The notes under the pieces: model-generated
What the model saw: the letters and a program-made list of their open reading frames with translations, nothing else
What the model was told of the DNA's origin: nothing
Databases searched by the model: none
Made by a program: the position numbers and the translations under genes
Part shown: in pieces, positions 12,072 through 26,500 of the stretch
Position numbering within the stretch: position 1 is the first letter of the stretch
Layout of the letters: every line of letters starts with the position of its first letter
Origin: Brachionus manjavacas
Taxonomy: Eukaryota > Rotifera > Eurotatoria > Ploima > Brachionidae
NCBI GenBank assembly: GCA_019054805.1
Contig: JAHQIY010000008.1
Span: forward strand, 3,829,501-3,893,500
DNA length: 64,000 nt
Direction of reading: 5' to 3'

Positions 12072-13644
12072 CTTGTCTCCCTTCTTTAAAGTTTTGTTTA
12101 GTTCTCAATCTAAATGAATAGACTTTTAAAGAAGCCAACTCAATATATTTTATTAGAAGTTAGTTTTTGTTTACGAAAAATAGATCTTATCAAATGATAT
12201 TTTCGACTTTCGAAATCAATTCTTTTTATATTAAATAGTAAGCGTAAAGCCAAATTATCAGTTATTGATATTTTATTTGTTTTTATTAGAAGGAGAATAC
12301 TTGTTTTTATTTAACCTATCGATTCCAAATATCTATCTTTATCATTTACTAGGCACACTTTTTTTCAAATAATGAGCTTCAAGCCGAATTTCTTTGAGCT
12401 TTTCATCCTAAAAAGGATAAAACAAAATAATTACAATCGTGAGCATGCAATTCTTTTTACTTTTATTATTTTTTTAAGCAATTTAGCTTTATTTTTGCTT
12501 TAATAAAAAGAGTGATTATTTATTTTCCTTGGAGTTTTTCTTTAATCAGAATTTTTTTCTTTTTGTTTTATTTTAGTTAGATGCCAATTAATAAATAAAA
12601 ATAAAATGGTTTATAATTTACTCTCTATGTTGAATTTAACATTTAAATAAAAAAATTAAAAATTTAAAAAATAGTTTTTAAGAAAACTCCATTTATTTTT
12701 CTTTATTTTTGTTTAACTAAGTAAAAAAGATCATTTAATTTTACCTTTCTCTCCTTTATCGGTTAATTTTTTTAGAAACAACTAAAATTTAATAAAAATG
12801 CTCCCAATGAATTAATGTAAACAATTTTTTTTAAAAATCATTAAAAACATTCGATAAAATTAAAAAAAAGTTCAATTTTAATAGTTATTAAAATATCTAA
12901 ATTATCTAAATCTAAATTATGTTATATAAGTTCTACCATTAATTCTTTTCATCTTTTTAACCAATTCATCTTTTTTTAACCCTTTTGAAATATTTTTAAT
13001 TTAAATATCTCCGAAATTTTTTTTTCATAGAAAATCTTTTAATAATTTTGGAAAATTGCCTACAACATTGATAAATTTTTTTACCATTTTTGCCAATTCC
13101 TGTTGTTTGACAAATTCAATTTTTGAAAATGAATCGATTATTCAAAAGAAAAAGTGAAATTAAAATTAAATAAAATATTAAAAATAAAATTTTATTCCTT
13201 ACTAGTTATCGAATTTATAATCAAATTAGAAAAAAATTATAATAAAAATTTTTAATTCACAAGTTGATTATCAATTCAAAATATGATTTCAATTAAAAGA
13301 GTAAATCTTTGGATAATAAAACCAGTCTATTATTTAATTTAAACAAATTTATATTGTATGAACATTAAAAAAAACAAAATTTGAAAAAATTTCGATTCGA
13401 TTCGATCGATTTTTAATTTTGGTTACTGATTTTTGTAAAGTATATTTTCATTTTATTTCTTATTTAGAATTTGATATTTGAATTTTTAAGGCAAATATAG
13501 ATATTTTTGACATAACACCTTTGTTGTAAACCAACTATTAAATAATATAATTCAAAAATATTGGGAGGAAAGACCCTTTTTACATTTTATTACTTTGAAA
13601 TTTAATTCTGAATCATAGATTTAAGTTCATGTCTGGACTTACAT
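12072..13644. other. promoter and intergenic spacer between copies A and B
   Basis: The first 230 bp hold the 5' UTR and core promoter of copy A. The rest is AT-rich with many short A and T runs and no supported gene. It is repeated at 21000-22575 but is lost after copy C beyond 30296. The part at 13255-13480 has a diverged relative at 1370-1620. The join to the next unit's LINE fragment is at about 13644. Confidence 0.7.
12222..12230 (-). promoter_or_regulatory. TATA box of myosin copy A
   Basis: TATAAAAAG on the minus strand, about 150 bp before the ATG, with a TTTCGA-rich imperfect palindrome just downstream. Position and sequence suit a core promoter driving a strong muscle gene. The same element sits before copies B and C with one more A. 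Confidence 0.5.
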
Positions 13645-13935
13645 ATTATTTTTCTGGTTGACCTGTTGTTCTTTTGAATTCTACTCGAAATGAGGCCCGA
13701 GAAGAACTCGGTACCTGCAGTTGTCATGGAATAAACAATCCCGTAATCAAGCCTCCTTCACCATAAGGCAACTTCTCGTTTCTGTCGGAACACTCTTTTC
13801 TCCCTGATGGCTCGGTCGACTTCCATTCCATTCAGTATTAAGTCTCGGTTGATAAACACGCCCTTGTAGATATCGTTGTCTTTTAACTTTTTGCATGTTA
13901 GTATCTGACTTAGATGTTTTTTTTGTCAATATCAA
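13645..13935 (-). mobile_element. LINE fragment at left edge of unit B
   Basis: A copy of 4711-4998, the pre-endonuclease part of the minus-strand LINE, with a 62-codon open frame (starts MILTKKTSKSD). Here it directly follows the spacer and not the rest of the LINE, so it marks the duplication junction. Confidence 0.6.
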
Positions 13936-14668
13936 ATGTGGTTAAGAAATCGATTTTTTTTGTAAAAAAATTTTTCTTTTTATAAGATTTTTAAAACTTT
14001 AAAAACATTTAATAAATAAATTTCAATTTAATTTAATAACAAAAATCTTTTCTTCTTCCTTTTTGTAAATTTAAAGTTTTCGAATTGTTCATCAAATAAA
14101 ATTTTTGTATTTTTTTGAGCAAAAAATTCGCTTTATCGTTTAATTTTGTATTAAGTCTTTCAACATTTTCTTATTTAGGCACAAATTTTTATGCCACACG
14201 TAATATTAAAGTTTTTTGTTCAGTCGTCTAAAACGAGTTTCTTCTAATATTCTCGTAAAAGGTGCTCTAGTGCCATTATTTTTAATTTTTAATAGTCTCA
14301 TGCTATTTTTAACTTTATTTTTGTCACTTTTAAAAATTGCCTCACTTTTTCATGATACTCATGATTTTTAGGTTAACGGGTATCACGATCAAAAAGCTTT
14401 ACATTTCAATAGCTTAACATTTCATGTTTTCGTTAAAATTCTAATTGTTATTTAGGCAGGTAAAAAAACAAAATGTTTTTGAATCAGTAATTAAATTAAG
14501 ATAAGTTTAAATGATTAAAAAGATAAGAATAAATTTGGATAAAATTTAATTTATTTAAAGGGATATTTGAAACGAAGTTAAGTAAATAAAATATAGCATT
14601 ATAAACTAAACTAAACTAAAAACTTTTTAATTAAAAAGTTTTACATAAGTTTATTTGTAAAAAATCTT

Positions 14669-17600
14669 CTAATTTCGTCTGACTGAACCAGCTCTGAAAG
14701 GTATTGCACTAGCAGCACGAATCTGTTGTGGTTCTCTCTATTGAAAGGAATAAAATAATAAAGTGTTTCTAAAAAAATATCACTGATAAGTTACTTGAGG
14801 AGAGGAATTTCTAGCAGCAGAAACAGTGCTTCGATTTTTAGCTCTCTGCTTATTTAATTGATTTTCAGCTTGGCCTGCTCTTTCTTCAGCATCTTCTAGC
14901 TCATGTTGGGCTTTGCGGAACTTGGCAAGATTGACAGCAGCTATTTCTTCGGCTTCTTCGACTTGCCTCTTGTAGACTTTCAATTTATTTTGCAACTTCT
15001 CTACCAAATCTTGTAATCTAGCCTGGTTCTTTCTGTCTTCCTCGGCTTGGAAGGCTAATTCCTTTAGTCTTCTGTCATTCTTTCTAACTTCTTTCAAAGT
15101 TTCTTGATGGTGTCTTTGTTCAATGTCCAACTCAGATTCCAATTCATGAATCTTAAGAGAATAAATGTTTATTGAGTTAAAATTAAATTAAAATAGAAAA
15201 AAAAAAACCTTTTGTTCAAGCTTTTGAATGATGCGTTTGCCTCCTTTGAGAGCATTAGCTTCAGCCTCATCCAATCGGACTTGAAGATCTTTCACTTGTT
15301 GTTCCAGGCTCTTTCTCAATTTTTCAACATTGACACTGTGTTCCTGATAAACGAAATAAAATTTAAAAAGAAGAAATTTGACTCTATTGTTCTTTATTTA
15401 CTTGTTCCAATCTTAATTCTTCTGCGAGACGAGCAGCGTCAGCAGAAGCTTTCTTAACTCTTTCTTCAGAATTTTTCAATTCAGCAATAGCTTCGTCCAA
15501 ATCAGCTTGCATTGTAGCAATGTCACTCTCCAATTTACGTTTTTGGGATCCAAGAGAAGAGTTAGCAGCTCCAAGCTCACTAATTCGATCGGCAGCTTCG
15601 TGTAATTCATTTTCGGCAGCCTTTCGAGCTCTTTCTGCTTGTTCTAGGGCTACTCGAATTTCGTCTAATTCGGAAGCAAGCATATTTGCACGACGCTCAG
15701 CTTGAGCAGCAGCTTCACGAGCTTCATCTCTTTGCCTTTGCTCATCTTCAATTTGAGCTTGCATTTCACCAATGGTTTGCTGTAGTTTTTTGTTGAACTT
15801 TTGTAGATCAGCATTGGCTCTATTCGAATGATCCAAAGAAATCTCAAGTTCATTGATATCAGTTTCAAGTTTTTTCTTCTGTCTGATAGCTTCGGCTTTT
15901 CCTTTTGTTTCTGCTTCCAAACTAGCTTGCATCGATTCCAAAGCGCGTTGATGGTTGCGTCTTGTGTTTTCGAACTCTTCCTCTTTTTCATGCAGACGTC
16001 TGTCGATTTCTTGTCTCACTTGACTCAATTCCAATTGAGCTCTCAACACTTTGGCTTCTTCTTGTTCCAAAGCACCTTCAGCTTCTTCCAAAGCGGCTTG
16101 TAGTTCGTCTTTCTCGATTTCGAGTCTCTTTCTAGATTTTTCCAATTCATGAATTGATTTTCCACCTTCGCCTAGTTGGTCCATCAAGTCTTTGATTTCA
16201 TCAGCCAGGTTTTTGTTCTCACGTCTTAGAGCTTCAATTGATTCATGGCTTTCTTCGTATTGAGTTTTCAATTTAAACAGTTCGGTTGAATACTGACGAG
16301 CTTCTTTTGTGATGCTTCTAATTCCAAAGTGATGTCCTCACATTTTTGTTTCCATTCACCGATCAATTTGTCAAATTGCTTTTGTTTTTTTTCCATGGCA
16401 GCAGCATTTGAGTTAGCTCGTTCGACATCGACCATTAAATCTTCAACTTCAGCTTGAAGTCTCTGCTTAGTCTTTTCGAGACTGTTGCATTTAGCCAACG
16501 CTTCTTCAACTTGCTCTTCGGCTTCTGCCAGTTTTGCAGCAAGCTTTCTCTTAGCCTCTTCGAGCTCCTCGGCTCTTGCAAGACCTTCTATTTCATATTT
16601 AGATCTCCATGAGATCATCTCGCTGTTCACTCTGGCTAATTGTTTTTGAAGATCAGCTTTTGCTTCATGCTCTTCCTCAAATTGTTCTCTTACTTGATCC
16701 AAATCTTGAGAAAGATTTCTCAGCTGTTGAGCCAAAGCGCTCTTTGCACGAGATTCTTCTTCTGCTGTGCGCTTCGCTTCTTCTATTTGAGCTTGTAATT
16801 GCTGTTTTGTCTTGTTAAAACCACCAATTTGACTTTCTAAATCTTCTAATTGACCTAATAGGTTTATATTCTCCGATTGAAGTCTATTCTTTTGGGAACT
16901 TAACTCTTGGGCAGAGCGGGCTGATTCATCTAATTTACCATTCAATTCTTGTAATTGTTGCTCCAATTGTTTTACCAATTTTTCAACATTAGCCTTTGCT
17001 TTATTTGCATGTTCAGTTTGCATTTTTGCCTCATCGATTTCAGTTTTTATTAGTTGTTTTTCTTTTTCGAGACGGTTTTTGGACTTTTGCAGTTGATCGA
17101 TTTGTTCACCCATTTCGTTTACTGCATCTTGATGCTTCTTTTTCAACTGTGCTGTAGTTGCTTCGTGCTGTAGATTAGCTTCTTCTAAATCACGTCTCAA
17201 TTTAGCCAATTCAGACTCTCGTTTCTTGTTCAAATCAAGCTGAGCAGTTGTAGCACCACCAGCCTCTTCTAGCCTTTCATTTAGTTCATCCAATTCACGA
17301 GACAAGTCAGCTCGTTGTTTTTCAGCTTTGCTCTTAGCTTGCCTCTCGGCTTCAATTTCTTCTAACGATTCGTCTAATCTTTGCTGTAATTCTTTAATCT
17401 TTTTATGCAAATTTGTTACTTGACCATGTTCATCTTCAACTTTGGCGCCCAAGTTATTCAATTCAGCATCTTTGCGTTTCAAATTATCCTCTAGATCTTT
17501 TTTGAGTCTCTCGACTTCTTCAATTTGAGCCTGAGAATTCTTCAAATCAGTTTCAAGTTTTCGTTTAGCCTTATCTAAATCAGCACGGCCTTTCTTTTCC

Positions 17601-20600
17601 CTTTCCAAATTATCCTCAGCTTCATCCAAGGTTTGTTCGAGTTTTGTTTTGACTTTATTCAGGTGATTCACCTTGTCTTCTTCTTGTTGCAGTTGCTCAA
17701 CTGTTTTGGCATTTGTTTCTTCCAAGCGCTTCTTTTCACGAGTCAATTTGGCAATTGTCTCATCTTGATGAGCCATTTCATCTTGCAGTTTATGAATTTG
17801 GTTATCCTTTGACTTGTTATCACCATCGGATTTGCTTAATTTTGAGCGTAAATCGTCGATGTCTTTTTTCAAATCATTTATTTCTTGCTCTAGCTTTTTC
17901 TTTTTGAATTCAAATCGCTCGATGCTTGTTCTTCGTCACCTAATCTCTCTTCTAAATCTTTTACTTGACCTTCCAAATCAGCCTTTTGCAAGACCAACTT
18001 TTGTATTCTTTCTTCTGCATTGCCGCTGTTATCTCTTTCGGACTGCAACTGTGTATACAATTCGTTCTTTTCTTTGAGTAGTTTCAAGTTGGTCTCTTCT
18101 AGTTCTTTTCTTAGCTTCTCTTCTTTTTCCAGAGTTTCTTTGATCTTGCTAAATTCTTCTTCTTTGGCTTTGAGCTCATCTTCCTGTCTGGCAACCGACA
18201 ACAATGGTTTGACTTTGGTGTACAATTTCCACCATGGCCAATTTCTCAAAGACAAATAGGCTTTTATGTTTCGCTGCAATACACTCAATGCCAAACGTTG
18301 ATCCAACATTATCTTGTAATGTTTTTTCATCAAGTACAATCTTATGTTCGATTGTAACATGGCAATAATCTTTGACAAAGCTGCATCTCTTAACTCTTCT
18401 AAATGACCCAAGACTCCAGCTTTGAAAAAAACTTTAGTGTGGCCAAGTCTATATAATTCTTCACCAAGAGCGATTTCTTTTAAGATAGCACCAGTTGCCT
18501 TAGTTGCGTCCACAAATCCTTTGGGCACAGCATTTGGAGCCAATATGCTGTATCTTTGCTTGAACTCAGCATAGATCATTCGATTTGGAAAACCTTTACG
18601 GCAAATACGAATGCCTTCCAACACACCATTACAATGAAGCTGGTGCATAACCAAATGAGGATCCAATACTCCGCCAGTTTTGATTTCATTTGGGATAATG
18701 CAACGAACAAAATGAGGATGAGTCTGCTTCAAAGTATTCATCAACTTGTTCAATTGTTCTCTGTGACCAGCTGAGATAGACTGCATGCTACCACCTTTCT
18801 TGGCTTTGCCTTTTTCTTCTTCTTGTCCCATGTCTTGATACAATGTAGCCAAAACAGAATTTGTTTTACTGCCTTTGAACAATGTAGCAACAGTTGTGTT
18901 GATGGGATCCTTGTTCTTTTCTAACCAGCCAGTCACATTGTAGGAAACAGTGCCAGCATAGTGATGCAAGTCAAAGTGTGCTTCGGCTTTTCCCTTAGAT
19001 GGTTTTGGTTTTCCAAAGTTTGGATGTTTGCCCAAATGTTGATTGTACAATTTTTCTTGGAAAGTCTTGTCTGAAGCTTTTGGGACAATACATTCTTCTT
19101 CAAGAATCGAGAAAATACCCATAGGTTTTTCAATCAAATCAATGCAAGCTTGTAAATCCAGGCCAAAGTTGATCATTTCCCATTGAATGCCTTCTCTTTT
19201 GTACTCTTCTTGTTCCAATACAAACATATGATGGTTGAAAAACTGCTGTAGTCTTTCGTTGGTGTAATTGATGCAAATTTGCTCAAATCCATTGAAATCA
19301 AAGATTTCAAAACCAGCAATATCCAAAACACCAATAAAGTATTGTCTTTTAGCTTTTACATCAAGAGTAGTATTTACTCTATCAACTAACCATTGGAAAA
19401 GACGTGAATAGATGGACTTTGACAAAGCGCCAATTGAATTGCACACTTGATCTTTGTTCTGGCCTTTGTTTACATATTCATTGCCAACTTTGATTCTTGG
19501 TTTCAACAAGCCCTTGATCAAGTCAGCTGATTCTACGCCCAATAAATGCGCAACTTTTTCACACTCTTCGGTTCCATCAGTTTCGGCCTGTTCCTCTCTT
19601 GGTCTTTGTTTCCATTTTGAGTTACCCCAGTGCATGATAGCACCAGTGCATTTAAACAGATCAGTTTTTTCTTGTTTGCTAAAGTTCAAGATATCGAAGG
19701 CCTCATCAGTCAGTCTCATTTCTTCGGCATCATCTACATTGTCAATAGTGACCATTCCTTGCGCTATGAAGTGATACAACTTTGGATTAGCTTCTACCAA
19801 CAATTCCTCTTAAAATGAAAAAAAAAAAAGGTAAAATAATTTTTATTCTATTTATTTAATAAGCAATAAATTACTGTGATAATCCGGAAAAGCATCGGAC
19901 AATAGCTGATAGAAAATGTGATAGTTTCTCTCAGCTGGCTGTTGAAAAGTAACTCTTGACTTTTCAAGCAAATAAGATTCAATGTCGGCACCAGCAATTT
20001 TACCACTTGGACCAAAGTGAATACGAATAAATTTACCCTTTTAATTGTTTGCTATAATTAAAAGAATGCTATTTTTTTGTCATTAGAGAACTTACAAAAC
20101 GAGAAGAGTTGTTGTTACGAGTTGTTTTGGCATTACCGTAAGCCTCTAATACTGGATTGGCAGAGACGATTTGGTCTTCCAAGTTAGCCTCTTTTTTCTT
20201 TAAATTTTTTTAATTGAACTAAAATCTTGAAATTTTTTTCCTAAAATCTATCTTACACCATCATCCTTTTTTGGCGCACCGCTAGCAGCAACATAGGCAA
20301 AATATTGAATAACCTTCTTGGTGTTTTCAGTTTTACCAGCACCAGATTCACCACTTTTTTCAGTTTACATAATTAAATTAAAAAAAAAATCTAGAACCCA
20401 AAAATTACGTGATCAACATAGATTGGTTTTCTCTGTCTCTCAACATGTTAGCGTAAGCATTATCAGCAATCGAGTACAAATGTGGTGGTACTTCATTTCT
20501 TTTTTTACCTCTGTATAAACCAACCATTTTCATGGTGTAAATTGGTAATCTTTTGTATGGATTTATTGCAACACAAAAGAGACCAGAATAAGTCTAGAGA

Positions 20601-20999
20601 AATTAAAATATACTTTAAAAAATTAATTTTTTTCTAATAAAAAATTATTACATAGATAAACCAGGCCTTGTATCTCTCACGTAAATTGTGCAATACAGAG
20701 GCGTCATTCAGATAGGTCAGATCAGCCATATCGTCACACTTGTCGAACTTTGGTGGATTCATCTGTTGAATTTGATCCTTCTTAAAAGTCACTGCCTCGC
20801 CTTTTCCAGTCTTTACTGAAACCTCTTCACCTTTGGTACTTTGAATTTCAGCTGCAAGAAAACCCTCTTTCTTATCAGGTATCCAGCAATTCTTTTTGCC
20901 ATCAAAAGGCTGGGCCTGCATCTTGATTCTATCCGCTTGAGGTACCAATAGATATTTTAGAGATTCAACAATCTCTGGGTCGTTCATATCAGCATACAT
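14669..20999 (-). CDS. Mhc: muscle myosin heavy chain, copy B
   Basis: Same gene and exon plan as copy A: 20999-20652, 20593-20409, 20353-20257, 20197-20096, 20037-19875, 19808-15402, 15343-15209, 15151-14795, 14737-14669. The predicted residues are the same as A wherever compared, including [16 protein letters not shown] and the tail SVRRN. Exon 6 is 4407 bp against 4409 in intact copy D, and the two missing bases are in homopolymers: four T at 16305-16308 (five elsewhere) and five T at 17901-17905 (six elsewhere). Both fall in the rod, so as written the protein would end early in the coiled coil. Near-identical copies are hard to polish in assemblies, so artefact is likely; real decay cannot be excluded from sequence alone. 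Confidence 0.9.
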
Positions 21000-22575
21000 C
21001 TTGTCTCCCTTCTTTAAAGTTTTGTTTAGTTCTCAATCTAAATGAATAGACTTTTAAAGAAGCCAACTCAATATATTTTATTAGAAGTTAGTTTTTGTTT
21101 ACGAAAAATAGATCTTATCAAATGATATTTTCGACTTTCGAAATCAATTCTTTTTTATATTAAATAGTAAGCGTAAAGCCAAATTATCAGTTATTGATAT
21201 TTTATTTGTTTTTATTAGAAGGAGAATACTTGTTTTTATTTAACCTATCGATTCCAAATATCTATCTTTATCATTTACTAGGCACACTTTTTCAAATAAT
21301 GAGCTTCAAGCCGAATTTCTTTGAGCTTTTCATCCTAAAAAGGATAAAACAAAATAATTACAATCGTGAGCATGCAATTCTTTTTACTTTTATTATTTTT
21401 TTAAGCAATTTAGCTTTATTTTTGCTTTAATAAAAAGAGTGATTATTTATTTTCCTTGGAGTTTTTCTTTAATCAGAATTTTTTTCTTTTTGTTTTATTT
21501 TAGTTAGATGCCAATTAATAAATAAAAATAAAATGGTTTATAATTTACTCTCTATGTTGAATTTAACATTTAAATAAAAAAATTAAAAATTTAAAAAATA
21601 GTTTTTAAGAAAACTCCATTTATTTTTCTTTATTTTTGTTTAACTAAGTAAAAAAAAATCATTTAATTTTACCTTTCTCTCCTTTATCGGTTAATTTTTT
21701 TAGAAACAACTAAAATTTAATAAAAATGCTCCCAATGCATTAATGTAAACAATTTTTTTTAAAAATCATTAAAAACATTCGATAAAATTAAAAAAAAGTT
21801 CAATTTTAATAGTTATTAAAATATCTAAATTATCTAAATCTAAATTATGTTATATAAGTTCTACCATTAATTCTTTTCATCTTTTTAACCAATTCATCTT
21901 TTTTTAACCCTTTTGAAATATTTTTAATTTAAATATCTCCGAAATTTTTTTTTCATAGAAAATCTTTTAATAATTTTGGAAAATTGCCTACAACATTGAT
22001 AAATTTTTTTACCATTTTTGCCAATTCCTGTTGTTTGACAAATTCAATTTTTGAAAATGAATCGATTATTCAAAAGAAAAAGTGAAATTAAAATTAAATA
22101 AAATATTAAAAATAAAATTTTATTCCTTACTAGTTATCGAATTTATAATCAAATTAGAAAAAAATTATAATAAAAATTTTTAATTCACAAGTTGATTATC
22201 AATTCAAAATATGATTTCAATTAAAAGAGTAAATCTTTGGATAATAAAACCAGTCTATTATTTAATTTAAACAAATTTATATTGTATGAACATTAAAAAA
22301 AAAACAAAATTTGAAAAAATTTCGATTCGATTCGATCGATTTTTAATTTTGGTTACTGATTTTTGTAAAGTATATTTTCATTTTATTTCTTATTTAGAAT
22401 TTGATATTTGAATTTTTAAGGCAAATATAGATATTTTTGACATAACACCTTTGTTGTAAACCAACTATTAAATAATATAATTCAAAAATATTGGGAGGAA
22501 AGACCCTTTTTTACATTTTATTACTTTGAAATTTAATTCTGAATCATAGATTTAAGTTCATGTCTGGACTTACAT
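21000..22575. other. promoter and intergenic spacer between copies B and C
   Basis: Near-identical to 12072-13644. It contains the copy B core promoter (TATA at 21150-21159) and AT-rich spacer, with no supported gene. The 78-codon plus-strand open frame at 21194-21430 exists only because a run of T is shorter here than in A and C, so I treat it as chance. Confidence 0.7.
21150..21159 (-). promoter_or_regulatory. TATA box of myosin copy B
   Basis: TATAAAAAAG on the minus strand about 150 bp before the copy B ATG, homologous to the copy A element. Confidence 0.5.
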
Positions 22576-22866
22576 ATTATTTTTCTGGTTGACCTGTTGT
22601 TCTTTTGAATTCTACTCGAAATGAGGCCCGAGAAGAACTCGGTACCTGCAGTTGTCATGGAATAAACAATCCCGTAATCAAGCCTCCTTCACCATAAGGC
22701 AACTTCTCGTTTCTGTCGGAACACTCTTTTCTCCCTGATGGCTCGGTCGACTTCCATTCCATTCAGTATTAAGTCTCGGTTGATAAACACGCCCTTGTAG
22801 ATATCGTTGTCTTTTAACTTTTTGCATGTTAGTATCTGACTTAGATGTTTTTTTTGTCAATATCAA
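22576..22866 (-). mobile_element. LINE fragment at left edge of unit C
   Basis: Third copy of the 4711-4998 LINE piece, joined to spacer on its left exactly as in unit B. B and C share the variant CCCGAGAAG where A has CCCAAGAAG. Confidence 0.6.
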
Positions 22867-23599
22867 ATGTGGTTAAGAAATCGATTTTTTTTGTAAAAAA
22901 ATTTTTCTTTTTATAAGATTTTTAAAACTTTAAAAACATTTAATAAATAAATTTCAATTTAATTTAATAACAAAAATCTTTTCTTCTTCCTTTTTGTAAA
23001 TTTAAAGTTTTCGAATTGTTCATCAAATAAAATTTTTGTATTTTTTTGAGCAAAAAATTCGCTTTATCGTTTAATTTTGTATTAAGTCTTTCAACATTTT
23101 CTTATTTAGGCACAAATTTTTATGCCACACGTAATATTAAAGTTTTTTGTTCAGTCGTCTAAAACGAGTTTCTTCTAATATTCTCGTAAAAGGTGCTCTA
23201 GTGCCATTATTTTTAATTTTTAATAGTCTCATGCTATTTTTAACTTTATTTTTGTCACTTTTAAAAATTGCCTCACTTTTTCATGATACTCATGATTTTT
23301 AGGTTAACGGGTATCACGATCAAAAAGCTTTACATTTCAATAGCTTAACATTTCATGTTTTCGTTAAAATTCTAATTGTTATTTAGGCAGGTAAAAAAAC
23401 AAAATGTTTTTGAATCAGTAATTAAATTAAGATAAGTTTAAATGATTAAAAAGATAAGAATAAATTTGGATAAAATTTAATTTATTTAAAGGGATATTTG
23501 AAACGAAGTTAAGTAAATAAAATATAGCATTATAAACTAAACTAAACTAAAAACTTTTTAATTAAAAAGTTTTACATAAGTTTATTTGTAAAAAATCTT

Positions 23600-26500
23600 C
23601 TAATTTCGTCTGACTGAACCAGCTCTGAAAGGTATTGCACTAGCAGCACGAATCTGTTGTGGTTCTCTCTATTGAAAGGAATAAAATAATAAAGTGTTTC
23701 TAAAAAAATATCACTGATAAGTTACTTGAGGAGAGGAATTTCTAGCAGCAGAAACAGTGCTTCGATTTTTAGCTCTCTGCTTATTTAATTGATTTTCAGC
23801 TTGGCCTGCTCTTTCTTCAGCATCTTCTAGCTCATGTTGGGCTTTGCGGAACTTGGCAAGATTGACAGCAGCTATTTCTTCGGCTTCTTCGACTTGCCTC
23901 TTGTAGACTTTCAATTTATTTTGCAACTTCTCTACCAAATCTTGTAATCTAGCCTGGTTCTTTCTGTCTTCCTCGGCTTGGAAGGCTAATTCCTTTAGTC
24001 TTCTGTCATTCTTTCTAACTTCTTTCAAAGTTTCTTGATGGTGTCTTTGTTCAATGTCCAACTCAGATTCCAATTCATGAATCTTAAGAGAATAAATGTT
24101 TATTGAGTTAAAATTAAATTAAAATAGAAAAAAAAAAACCTTTTGTTCAAGCTTTTGAATGATGCGTTTGCCTCCTTTGAGAGCATTAGCTTCAGCCTCA
24201 TCCAATCGGACTTGAAGATCTTTCACTTGTTGTTCCAGGCTCTTTCTCAATTTTTCAACATTGACACTGTGTTCCTGATAAACGAAATAAAATTTAAAAA
24301 GAAGAAATTTGACTCTATTGTTCTTTATTTACTTGTTCCAATCTTAATTCTTCTGCGAGACGAGCAGCGTCAGCAGAAGCTTTCTTAACTCTTTCTTCAG
24401 AATTTTTCAATTCAGCAATAGCTTCGTCCAAATCAGCTTGCATTGTAGCAATGTCACTCTCCAATTTACGTTTTTGGGATCCAAGAGAAGAGTTAGCAGC
24501 TCCAAGCTCACTAATTCGATCGGCAGCTTCGTGTAATTCATTTTCGGCAGCCTTTCGAGCTCTTTCTGCTTGTTCTAGGGCTACTCGAATTTCGTCTAAT
24601 TCGGAAGCAAGCATATTTGCACGACGCTCAGCTTGAGCAGCAGCTTCACGAGCTTCATCTCTTTGCCTTTGCTCATCTTCAATTTGAGCTTGCATTTCAC
24701 CAATGGTTTGCTGTAGTTTTTTGTTGAACTTTTGTAGATCAGCATTGGCTCTATTCGAATGATCCAAAGAAATCTCAAGTTCATTGATATCAGTTTCAAG
24801 TTTTTTCTTCTGTCTGATAGCTTCGGCTTTTCCTTTTGTTTCTGCTTCCAAACTAGCTTGCATCGATTCCAAAGCGCGTTGATGGTTGCGTCTTGTGTTT
24901 TCGAACTCTTCCTCTTTTTCATGCAGACGTCTGTCGATTTCTTGTCTCACTTGACTCAATTCCAATTGAGCTCTCAACACTTTGGCTTCTTCTTGTTCCA
25001 AAGCACCTTCAGCTTCTTCCAAAGCGGCTTGTAGTTCGTCTTTCTCGATTTCGAGTCTCTTTCTAGATTTTTCCAATTCATGAATTGATTTTCCACCTTC
25101 GCCTAGTTGGTCCATCAAGTCTTTGATTTCATCAGCCAGGTTTTTGTTCTCACGTCTTAGAGCTTCAATTGATTCATGGCTTTCTTCGTATTGAGTTTTC
25201 AATTTAAACAGTTCGGTTGAATACTGACGAGCTTCTTTTTGTGATGCTTCTAATTCCAAAGTGATGTCCTCACATTTTTGTTTCCATTCACCGATCAATT
25301 TGTCAAATTGCTTTTGTTTTTACCATGGCAGCAGCATTTGAGTTAGCTCGTTCGACATCGACCATTAAATCTTCAACTTCAGCTTGAAGTCTCTGCTTAG
25401 TCTTTTCGAGACTGTTGCATTTAGCCAACGCTTCTTCAACTTGCTCTTCGGCTTCTGCCAGTTTTGCAGCAAGCTTTCTCTTAGCCTCTTCGAGCTCCTC
25501 GGCTCTTGCAAGACCTTCTATTTCATATTTAGATCTCCATGAGATCATCTCGCTGTTCACTCTGGCTAATTGTTTTTGAAGATCAGCTTTTGCTTCATGC
25601 TCTTCCTCAAATTGTTCTCTTACTTGATCCAAATCTTGAGAAAGATTTCTCAGCTGTTGAGCCAAAGCGCTCTTTGCACGAGATTCTTCTTCTGCTGTGC
25701 GCTTCGCTTCTTCTATTTGAGCTTGTAATTGCTGTTTTGTCTTGTTAAAACCACCAATTTGACTTTCTAAATCTTCTAATTGACCTAATAGGTTTATATT
25801 CTCCGATTGAAGTCTATTCTTTTGGGAACTTAACTCTTGGGCAGAGCGGGCTGATTCATCTAATTTACCATTCAATTCTTGTAATTGTTGCTCCAATTGT
25901 TTTACCAATTTTTCAACATTAGCCTTTGCTTTATTTGCATGTTCAGTTTGCATTTTTGCCTCATCGATTTCAGTTTTTATTAGTTGTTTTTCTTTTTCGA
26001 GACGGTTTTTGGACTTTTGCAGTTGATCGATTTGTTCACCCATTTCGTTTACTGCATCTTGATGCTTCTTTTTCAACTGTGCTGTAGTTGCTTCGTGCTG
26101 TAGATTAGCTTCTTCTAAATCACGTCTCAATTTAGCCAATTCAGACTCTCGTTTCTTGTTCAAATCAAGCTGAGCAGTTGTAGCACCACCAGCCTCTTCT
26201 AGCCTTTCATTTAGTTCATCCAATTCACGAGACAAGTCAGCTCGTTGTTTTTCAGCTTTGCTCTTAGCTTGCCTCTCGGCTTCAATTTCTTCTAACGATT
26301 CGTCTAATCTTTGCTGTAATTCTTTAATCTTTTTATGCAAATTTGTTACTTGACCATGTTCATCTTCAACTTTGGCGCCCAAGTTATTCAATTCAGCATC
26401 TTTGCGTTTCAAATTATCCTCTAGATCTTTTTTGAGTCTCTCGACTTCTTCAATTTGAGCCTGAGAATTCTTCAAATCAGTTTCAAGTTTTCGTTTAGCC

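Noticed and set aside
21194-21430. 78-codon open frame upstream of myosin copy B
   Set aside because: Broken in A and C by homopolymer length changes and rich in Phe/Leu/Ile/Asn; chance frame in AT-rich spacer.
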